Shown piece by piece: positions 57,939 to 64,000 of a DNA stretch of 64,000 nucleotides. This DNA is from CAZGRP01 sp964527995 (lineage in GTDB: Bacteria > Zhuqueibacterota > Zhuqueibacteria > Oceanimicrobiales > CAZGRP01), in NCBI GenBank assembly GCA_964527995.1, contig CAZGRP010000019.1, forward strand, positions 5,807-69,806, written 5' to 3'. The notes beneath the pieces were generated by a model that was not told the DNA's origin, ran no database searches, and saw nothing but the letters and a program-made list of their open reading frames with translations. Each line of letters opens with the position of its first letter. Position 1 is the stretch's first letter. Position numbers and translations under genes: made by a program.

Positions 57939-60900
57939 CTAATCCCGATTTCCCATTTGCTGCCCCGACTTCTGCATCAGCTCCTCGTCCTCTTTCTGCC
58001 ACGGAAACTCGCCGAACGGCTTCTTTTCCGGCAGGATCTCATCCAGCGTTGCGCCATCGAAGAGGACGCCGTTCTTCATCACGTAGAGGATGTCGAGACT
58101 GTTCTTCAGGTCTTCCAGCGGATTTCTGTTCAGCACGATCAGGTCGGCCAGCTTGCCCGGCTCCACCGAGCCGAGATCCTGCTGCATCCCCAGGCATTCG
58201 GCGCCGCGGATCGTGGCCGTCTGCAGTGCCTGCATCGGCGTCATGCCACCCGAGGCCAGCATCCACAACTCCCAGTGGGCACCGAGGCCCTGCTGCTCGC
58301 CATGCGCTCCCAGGCTGACGTTACCGCCGGCTCGCAGAAGATCCGCCGCCCCTTTGGCAATTTGCGGGAAGTGATACTCGTCCTCGAGCAGCAGCGGCCG
58401 CCGCCGGCCCTTACGGTCGATCTCGCTGTGACTGGTGAAGCGCCGCAGCTTTTTGTCGGCGTGAATGTTCATCTTCTGCCGCCAGTAGAACTGCCCGAAC
58501 TCGCCGCCGTAGGAGACGATCAGAGTCGGGGTGTAGTAGGTGCCGGCGCGGGCCAGAAGTTGGATCACGTCGTTGTAGAGTGGCACGACCGGCAGGCTGT
58601 GTTCGAAGCCGGTATAGCCATCGAGCACCATGCTCAGGTCGGTCTTCAGGTCGCCACCTCCCTCTGCCGTCACGTTGATGCCGACTTCCCGGGCCGCCAT
58701 GATGACCCACTGCCGCTGAATGCGCCGCGGCTGCATGTACTCCTTCAGGTAGGTGGCGCCGTGCCTCTTGTATCGGCGCACATGATGCCTGGCATCTTCA
58801 AGAGAGTTGAACCGTACGGCCAGGGGGTACATCGCGGTGCCGGTGCTGAAGATCCGCGGCCCGAGAAGATCGCCGCTCTCCACCATCTCCGCGGCGGCGA
58901 AAACCTGCTGGCTGCTGTTGGACGGGTCGCGGCTGGTGGTGACGCCGTAGGCCAGATTGGCGGCATAGGGCGGCACGCGCTTGGGGAAAATGTCTGGCTG
59001 CGGCCCCAGGTGGGCATGCACGTCGATGAACCCGGGCAGCAGGGTCTTCCCTGACAGGTTCACCACCTGGGCGTCCGCGGGGATCTCCACCTGGCCGCTG
59101 CGGCCCACGGCCGCGATGCGGTTGCCGTCGATCACCACATCACCTGGCTCGATCACCTCGTCCCCCTTCATCGTCAGGATGCGCGCTCCGGTGAGAGCAA
59201 TCTTACCCTTCGGGATCGGCCGCGGCACGGTCAGCCGGATCGCGAAAGATTCGGGTTGAAAATCGGGCGACTTCTTCTCCTCCTCTGTCTGGCCATCCCC
59301 GGCGCCCTTTTTTTTCTTCTTCTTCGGCTGGTACAGCTTGGCGGTCACTGAGTCGAGGGCGATCCGGTAGAACCGGTCGGTAAATCCCCAGGTGATGGTG
59401 CGGCCACCGTCAGCCCAGTTTGGATAGAGGCCACCCTCTGTGGTGATTTGCCTGACTGGCACCACAGGTGTTTTCCCCTTCAGCGTCGGAGGTTCTTTCT
59501 CTGGTGGCGGAAACGGAGCCAGGTAGATGTTCCCGCGCTGCTGGAACACAATCCAGCGGCCGCCCGGAGCCGGAACCACATCGGCGCTGCCCTCCAGAAA
59601 GAAGTGGGTTTTCCGGTCGACGCCGTCGAGGCGCACGGAATTGAGCGACGTGCGGCGCTCGCCGTTCGGTTTGGCCGGCTTCTCGGGCTGGGTGTAGAAG
59701 ACACGGCTGCCGTCGCTGCTGAAGAACGGCCGGTGGCGCGTGCCCTTCAGGTGCAGAATCGTGTGCATCGGTCCACCCGAGGCGTCGATCCAGCGAAGCT
59801 CATGTACGTCTCCACCCTCGCGCCGCAGCCACGCCTGCGCCGACCCCATTTCAAAAACCAGCTTCTTGCCGTCGGCCGACCAGGTGGGAGCGTAGTAAAA
59901 AGCCGATTGCCGGCTGAGTCGCTTTGGCTTGCCGCCGCGCGCCGCCACCGTCATCAGGTGGCCGCCCTCTTCGTCCGACCAGCTGACGTAGGCGATGGTC
60001 TTGCCGTCGGGAGAAAACTGCGGCGTATATTCGAAAGCCTCGCCGCGAGTCAGCCGCCGCGGCTTGCCGTCGGGCAGGTCCATCACCCAGATTTTTCCCA
60101 CGGCGCTGAAGACGATCTTCTTGCCATCCGGCGACTGATTCGCCCACCTCATCTGGCGGACGTGCAGGTCGCCGTCCGGCACGCGAAGCCTCTGGTAGAC
60201 GAACGGCCCCAGCTCCAGCCGCACATGCGCTCGGAATGGAATGATCTCGTCCGCTCTGGTCCTCAAGTCGATGCGGTGGATCTTACCGCCGTAGGCGATC
60301 ACCACGGCTCCGCCATCGGGGGTGAAGGCGTAGCCCGGCAACACGTCGTTGACCGCAAAGCCCTCCTGGTCGTCGCGCTGGATAGGGAAGGCCAGCCAGC
60401 GCTCCTCCCTGGTTTCCAGATCTCGAATCCGCAAGCCGGTCCTGGCGTCGTGGCGACTGGCATATACCAGGTATCGACCATCAGGGGAGATCAGCGGCCG
60501 CAGCCCGCCTCCATAGCGCGCCGTCACTGTTTCCACCTCACCCGTTTCGCGATCCACCCTGTGCACCTGGAAGCGCCCGATGTCGACGTTGTACTGGAAG
60601 CGGCCGGCATGCCCTGAAAAGTAGACATAGCGACCGTCGGGTGAGAAGGACACGCCGCTGCTGATGTTGGCACGGTCATCCTTGGTAAGCTGCAGCCCTT
60701 TGCCGCCATCGCGGTGGTAGATCCACAACTGGATCTTGCGCAGATAGCTCTGCAGCGGGTACTCGCCGTACTTTCGCGCCACAAGGTATTGCCCGTCCGG
60801 AGACCAGGCCGGAGAGCCCAGATTAAACTTGGTCTCCTCGGTCACAGGCCGCGGCTTGCCACCGTCGCGACCCATGATCCAGATGTTGTCGTTGCCGCTG

Positions 60901-61241
60901 CGGTCGCTGATGAAGGCGATGGAACGGCCGTCCGGCGAGAACCGCGGCTGGCAGTCCCACGCCATTCCGCGGGTCAGGGGCCGCGCCTCGCCCCCTGTCG
61001 CCGGCAACAGATAGAGATCACCAAGGAGATCGAAAACGATCCACTCGCCATCGGGCGAGACATCGACGCTCATCCAGGTGCCCTCTTGGGTGTCGAACTC
61101 GATGCTGCGGGTCGGCTTCAGCGGCAACTCGGAGGTGCTCGAGTCGTGCACGGCGGCAGGCAACGCCTGCTGGGCCTGCACCCGCTGCAGCGGCAGCACC
61201 AGAATGGCGATGAGGAGGACTGCAAAGGGTCGTAGTCTCAT
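57939..61241 (-). CDS. Exported TolB-like propeller plus amidohydrolase protein
   Basis: 1100 residues. Signal peptide (LRPFAVLLIAILVLPLQRVQ). TolB/WD40-like propeller of repeated blades (RFSPDGRSIAFISDRSGNDN, AWSPDGQYLVARKYGEYPLQ, QFSPDGKTIAYVSWSDEEGG) fills about 30-700. The C-terminal metal-dependent hydrolase has LLPGFIDVHAHLGPQPD, GVTTSRDPSNSSQQ and ISLGAHGEQQGLG-type ends (GNVSLGAHGEQQGLGAHWEL) with SVEPGKLADLIVLN. It probably hydrolyses peptides or amides outside the cytoplasm. Its own promoter is upstream. Confidence 0.92.
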   Translation of the reverse strand: MRLRPFAVLLIAILVLPLQRVQAQQALPAAVHDSSTSELPLKPTRSIEFDTQEGTWMSVDVSPDGEWIVFDLLGDLYLLPATGGEARPLTRGMAWDCQPRFSPDGRSIAFISDRSGNDNIWIMGRDGGKPRPVTEETKFNLGSPAWSPDGQYLVARKYGEYPLQSYLRKIQLWIYHRDGGKGLQLTKDDRANISSGVSFSPDGRYVYFSGHAGRFQYNVDIGRFQVHRVDRETGEVETVTARYGGGLRPLISPDGRYLVYASRHDARTGLRIRDLETREERWLAFPIQRDDQEGFAVNDVLPGYAFTPDGGAVVIAYGGKIHRIDLRTRADEIIPFRAHVRLELGPFVYQRLRVPDGDLHVRQMRWANQSPDGKKIVFSAVGKIWVMDLPDGKPRRLTRGEAFEYTPQFSPDGKTIAYVSWSDEEGGHLMTVAARGGKPKRLSRQSAFYYAPTWSADGKKLVFEMGSAQAWLRREGGDVHELRWIDASGGPMHTILHLKGTRHRPFFSSDGSRVFYTQPEKPAKPNGERRTSLNSVRLDGVDRKTHFFLEGSADVVPAPGGRWIVFQQRGNIYLAPFPPPEKEPPTLKGKTPVVPVRQITTEGGLYPNWADGGRTITWGFTDRFYRIALDSVTAKLYQPKKKKKKGAGDGQTEEEKKSPDFQPESFAIRLTVPRPIPKGKIALTGARILTMKGDEVIEPGDVVIDGNRIAAVGRSGQVEIPADAQVVNLSGKTLLPGFIDVHAHLGPQPDIFPKRVPPYAANLAYGVTTSRDPSNSSQQVFAAAEMVESGDLLGPRIFSTGTAMYPLAVRFNSLEDARHHVRRYKRHGATYLKEYMQPRRIQRQWVIMAAREVGINVTAEGGGDLKTDLSMVLDGYTGFEHSLPVVPLYNDVIQLLARAGTYYTPTLIVSYGGEFGQFYWRQKMNIHADKKLRRFTSHSEIDRKGRRRPLLLEDEYHFPQIAKGAADLLRAGGNVSLGAHGEQQGLGAHWELWMLASGGMTPMQALQTATIRGAECLGMQQDLGSVEPGKLADLIVLNRNPLEDLKNSLDILYVMKNGVLFDGATLDEILPEKKPFGEFPWQKEDEELMQKSGQQMGNRD

Positions 61242-61287
61242 GAGGGGGTCTCCTAAGGGGTTTGACAACCGAAGAATAGAGGGGCAG

Positions 61288-61316
61288 AATCTAACCAAAA
61301 TAGAGTGGAAAAGCAA
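61288..61316 (-). promoter_or_regulatory. Sigma-70 promoter of the large amidohydrolase gene
   Basis: Minus-strand TTGCTT (61311-61316), 17-base spacer, TAGATT (61288-61293), about 45 bases before the ATG. It lies between the methyltransferase stop and the amidohydrolase start. Confidence 0.5.
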
Positions 61317-61352
61317 GGGCGGGAGTCTCCGGGGTCGTCTCTTCTTGTTGAT

Positions 61353-62036
61353 TCAGGAATTCGATGTGACGGGCTTCTCCACCACAAGTACCCGAAAAGG
61401 CCACAGCGGCACGCCATGTAATCGGTCGGACAGCACCGTGGCACCCGCAGCCTCCAGCGCCGGGCGCACGTCCACCGCACGGCAACCCAGGCTGAGCCAT
61501 GGAAAGCGCCACACCACCGCCTCGACGCGTCCCGCCAGCCAACGCACCAGCGGGCTCCGAGGTTCAGCCGAATGGGCGATGGCCAGACGCCCGCCGCGGC
61601 GCACCGCGGCATACATCTGCAAGGCTCCGGCAGCCGGATCGTAGAGCGGGCAGGCGCTGAAGGTCGAGAGCACAGCGTCAAAGGAGTTTTCACGCACCGG
61701 CAATTGCACAAGGTCCCCGAGAACGTAAAGGAACTTCGGTCCTCTCTGCCACTGGGCAAACCGTTGCCGCGCCCGCTCCAGCATTCCCCGGCTGATGTCC
61801 ACAAGCACGACGACGCCCTCGGGGTCTGCTTTCCGGGCCGCCAAACGGGCAGTCAGGCCCGTGCCGGCGCCGGCGTCGAGAATCCTGCGATCGTCGGGGC
61901 CCACTCCCAGATCGACGACCCGCCGCCGGCAGGCCTCATCGCTGCGCAGCGTCAGAATCGTATGCTGCAAGTCGTAGCGGCGAGCGACGCCGTCGTACAC
62001 TTTCCGCAACGTCGGCAAAGGCAGGGAAGGTTTCAT
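61353..62036 (-). CDS. Class I SAM-dependent methyltransferase (UbiE/MenG-like)
   Basis: 227 residues. LRKVYDGVARRYDLQHTILT resembles the UbiE/MenG N-terminus, and RRILDAGAGTGLTARLAARK is the SAM motif, followed by VVLVDISRGMLERARQRF and VLGDLVQLPVRENSFDAVLS. Likely substrates are quinone precursors or lipids, but this cannot be told. GGAGAG precedes the Met at 62036. The end of the degenerate PIN frame overlaps its start. Confidence 0.85.
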   Translation of the reverse strand: MKPSLPLPTLRKVYDGVARRYDLQHTILTLRSDEACRRRVVDLGVGPDDRRILDAGAGTGLTARLAARKADPEGVVVLVDISRGMLERARQRFAQWQRGPKFLYVLGDLVQLPVRENSFDAVLSTFSACPLYDPAAGALQMYAAVRRGGRLAIAHSAEPRSPLVRWLAGRVEAVVWRFPWLSLGCRAVDVRPALEAAGATVLSDRLHGVPLWPFRVLVVEKPVTSNS

Positions 62037-62226
62037 CCGCGCTCTCCACGTCGTTGCTTGCGCGGCAGCCACTGAATCGAGATGGTGGACGCAAGCGGTT
62101 CAAGAAGATCTCCGACTGATTGGCGTCAGCCTCTAGCAGCAGACGCTCGACCTCATCTGCCCCGCTTTCACCGGAGAACAGACAAAGGAGAGCATAACTA
62201 TCGGAAACATATCGCAGGCCAGGCAC
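61936..62226 (-). pseudogene. Truncated VapC-like PIN-domain toxin
   Basis: The frame begins with GTG overlapping the antitoxin 3' end. About 45 residues look like a PIN toxin N-terminus: RYVSDSYALLCLFSGESGAD and LLLEADANQSEIFLNR. Thereafter the sequence no longer follows the family and runs into the methyltransferase start, so the last two thirds are lost. The first catalytic Asp is present, but the later acidic residues are gone. Remnant of a toxin-antitoxin pair. Confidence 0.65.
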
Positions 62227-62542
62227 CCTCGTCCTGCCGGAGAAATCGCTTGAATCTCTGCTCTTCTTCGCGCTGATCCGCAGAGCGTTGTGCGAGCAAT
62301 TCCTCGGTAAGCAATCGATCGGCTTTGAGGAGGCCCCGAGCAGCCTGAATCGGATTTATCGGAACGGGTACGATCTGCACAGCTCCGCTCACTTCAATAA
62401 AGTAGACTTTCGACCCGGGCTCGATTCCGAGTTTCTTGCGCAAATCCGCAGGAATGACGACGGCCCCCTTGGCAGAAACCTTTGCAAATCGCACAACCGA
62501 CCCTGTCGAGTCTTGTTTAACCTTGCCAGAGAAATCTAACAT
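62198..62542 (-). CDS. AbrB/SpoVT-type antitoxin-like protein
   Basis: 114 residues. VRFAKVSAKGAVVIPADLRK followed by KLGIEPGSKVYFIE is the swapped-hairpin AbrB DNA-binding motif. The C-terminal part (LLKADRLLTEELLAQRSADQ) would bind the toxin. The downstream PIN toxin is broken, so this is an orphan antitoxin. Its last 29 bases overlap the toxin remnant. Confidence 0.78.
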   Translation of the reverse strand: MLDFSGKVKQDSTGSVVRFAKVSAKGAVVIPADLRKKLGIEPGSKVYFIEVSGAVQIVPVPINPIQAARGLLKADRLLTEELLAQRSADQREEEQRFKRFLRQDEGAWPAICFR

Positions 62543-62775
62543 CAACGTACAATGTTCAATCCCAGAAAGCAAGGAGAACATCGGGTTCGATTCTGCATTT
62601 GTCGAAATCCACTCCGCACGATGCTGAGCCGGTGCGACAAGCGACAACTTCTTTCAAGCAGGTGTGGGCAGCGGTGGCAGCCATGCATCCCGTTCTGGGT
62701 GCGGATAGAGGCCTGCTGCTCCACCATCGACCGAGGAGTCCGTGCCGACCGATCGCCTGCGCCGTGCGCAGCCTC

Positions 62776-63960
62776 TCAGCGCAGGATACGCCACCATACT
62801 TTCGGCGTGGCGAACAGGGCCGGTGAAGCCACGCCCAGCGACACGGTGGCGATCACTCCAGCCAGGTCGCGGTGGTGGCGTGCCTGTACGATCATCCGGT
62901 TCACCAGCAGCGGCCGCAAAATGATGCGCTGCAGCAACCGTGCGCCGCGGAAGTAACCGGCATACCGCTGCCTCAGCTCTCGATCGTATCTCTTCAGCGA
63001 CGCGAAGGAGACCTCTCCTTCTCGAAGGGCGGCATCGGCCATTTCGGCAGCCAGCGCCGCGCTCTCCATGGCCAGGTCGATCCCCTCACCCGTGATCGGA
63101 TTCACCAGCCCGGCGGCCTCACCAATAACCATCCAATTGGCCCCGTGGACGCGATGGCTGGGGAAATCGGTGCGGATGGGATATCCCTGGATCGTACCGA
63201 TCCGGCGTGCCTGCTGCAGCCACGGAAGATCACCTCGCTGTTCGAGACGGCGCAGGGCCGCCGTGGCCGATCCAGGCGTGCCCGGCGCAAGAGCCACGCC
63301 GATGTTGGCCTTCGTCGCAGTCACCGGAAAAGCCCAGGCGTAGCCGGGCAGAAGCCCCTTCGGGAAGGCAAACTCCAGGCGCCCGTCGGGAGCGATGTTG
63401 CGGTAGTAGGCACGCGCCGCCCGCATCACCGGGGGCATCCGGCGGAGAACGCCGAGCCGCTTCAGCAGCGACAGGGAGGCACCTGTGGCCACGATCACGA
63501 GGCGAGCCGTAAGCTCCGCATTGCCGCCGTCGCCCGGGACTTTGATGGCGGCGACACGCCCGAGGTCCATCACGACATCGCCGACCGGCGCCCCCTGGCG
63601 GAAGCGGGCGCCCTTCTGGATGGCGTGGCGTAGCAGCAAATCATCGAACTGCACCCTGGGAAGAACGAGGCCGTAGCTGGGCAGGTCGGGGAAAACCTCC
63701 GCGAAAGGGACGTCGAGCGTCGCTCCGCCTGGCGCGATCATGCGGCCACTGTGGATGCGAAACGCCCCGTCGGCAGCCTCTTCGCAGCCGAGCCGGCGCA
63801 ACATGGCCACAGCCCGCGGGCTGAGGGCATCACCGCAGGTTTTCGGCCGCGGGAAGACGGCCCGATCGACCAGCAGCACATCCCAGCCGCTACGAGCAAG
63901 CAAAGCGGCCGCCGTGCTCCCCCCGGGCCCGGCCCCGATGACAATCACGTCGGCATCCAT
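62776..63960 (-). CDS. Geranylgeranyl-reductase-family flavoprotein
   Basis: 394 residues. FAD-binding DADVIVIGAGPGGSTAAALL, VFPRPKTCGDALSPRAVAML, GLVLPRVQFDDLLLRHAIQK and WMVIGEAAGLVNPITGEGID, the GGR-family signature set. Reduces double bonds of isoprenoid chains, e.g. on lipids or menaquinone. The start at ATG 63960 follows TTCCCTTTG; a TTG one codon earlier is possible. The window ends 40 bases upstream. Confidence 0.92.
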   Translation of the reverse strand: MDADVIVIGAGPGGSTAAALLARSGWDVLLVDRAVFPRPKTCGDALSPRAVAMLRRLGCEEAADGAFRIHSGRMIAPGGATLDVPFAEVFPDLPSYGLVLPRVQFDDLLLRHAIQKGARFRQGAPVGDVVMDLGRVAAIKVPGDGGNAELTARLVIVATGASLSLLKRLGVLRRMPPVMRAARAYYRNIAPDGRLEFAFPKGLLPGYAWAFPVTATKANIGVALAPGTPGSATAALRRLEQRGDLPWLQQARRIGTIQGYPIRTDFPSHRVHGANWMVIGEAAGLVNPITGEGIDLAMESAALAAEMADAALREGEVSFASLKRYDRELRQRYAGYFRGARLLQRIILRPLLVNRMIVQARHHRDLAGVIATVSLGVASPALFATPKVWWRILR

Positions 63961-64000
63961 CAAAGGGAACCTGCTGATGAAACGAACATTCTACGAAAGC

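Noticed and set aside
1..64000. CRISPR arrays, rRNA, prophage genes, insertion sequences
   Set aside because: No regularly spaced repeats, no rRNA-like sequence and no transposase, integrase or phage structural genes were seen on either strand.

Overview
The window is GC-rich bacterial chromosome with two 100-base assembly gaps (44404-44503 and 57727-57826), so it is probably part of a draft or metagenome-assembled scaffold. Sixty of the 61 family-supported or otherwise credible genes lie on the minus strand; only the unknown gene at 56316-57425 is on the plus strand. The gene content suggests an anaerobic or facultative bacterium. It has two 2-oxoacid:ferredoxin oxidoreductases, a B12-dependent ribonucleotide reductase, an AmmeMemoRadiSam radical SAM enzyme, a nine-haem exported cytochrome and selenocysteine use. 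The cytochrome ends in a PNPFNPST-type secretion/sorting domain, as in many FCB-superphylum and related candidate phyla (e.g. KSB1, Zixibacteria, Latescibacteria). That placement is inference.

Layout. 1-5632: two ferredoxin-dependent 2-oxoacid oxidoreductase gene sets. 5931-12848: ptsI, nrdJ, amrS, tdh and an ECF sigma/anti-sigma pair. 12995-19940: alpha/beta hydrolase, SPW membrane protein, adenylate kinase, LonB-like protease, cyclopropane fatty acid synthase, DUF502. 20224-23579: a thiol/selenium cluster holding three genes with in-frame UGA that I read as selenocysteine: selD, a PDO-type glutaredoxin-like protein (CQYC plus UPYC) and a 64-residue membrane protein missed by ordinary ORF calling. 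23985-26780: the multihaem cytochrome. 27288-31255: arsC and a metal-homeostasis unit (DtxR/MntR regulator with operator, multicopper oxidase, ZIP transporter, cytochrome). 31466-36170: lgt, a tandem amidohydrolase and two exported proteins. 36394-39612: NYN-cold-shock fusion and an Rsb-type partner-switching module (phosphatase, kinase, STAS). 39748-43819: enhancer-binding-protein homologue, GH172-type protein, cold shock protein. 44519-54131: an eleven-gene probable operon behind a near-perfect sigma-70 promoter, running TPM, nucleotidyltransferase-like, LemA, DUF4178, lipoprotein, DUF350, spermidine-synthase-like, K+ channel, DnaJ, YbjN, PspA. 54279-64000: small DUF1858-like protein, OsmC, VIT1, the plus-strand unknown gene, a large propeller-amidohydrolase, methyltransferase, AbrB antitoxin with a broken PIN toxin, and a geranylgeranyl-reductase-like flavoprotein.

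How they work together. The selenium cluster supplies selenophosphate (SelD) beside two of the likely users of selenocysteine and beside sulfur/thiol proteins (FmdB zinc ribbon, DUF2892, OsmC), which suggests a thiol-selenol redox relay. The PspA operon groups membrane-integrity, polyamine and potassium functions, consistent with an envelope-stress system. Nothing resembling selA, selB or tRNA-Sec was found in this window.
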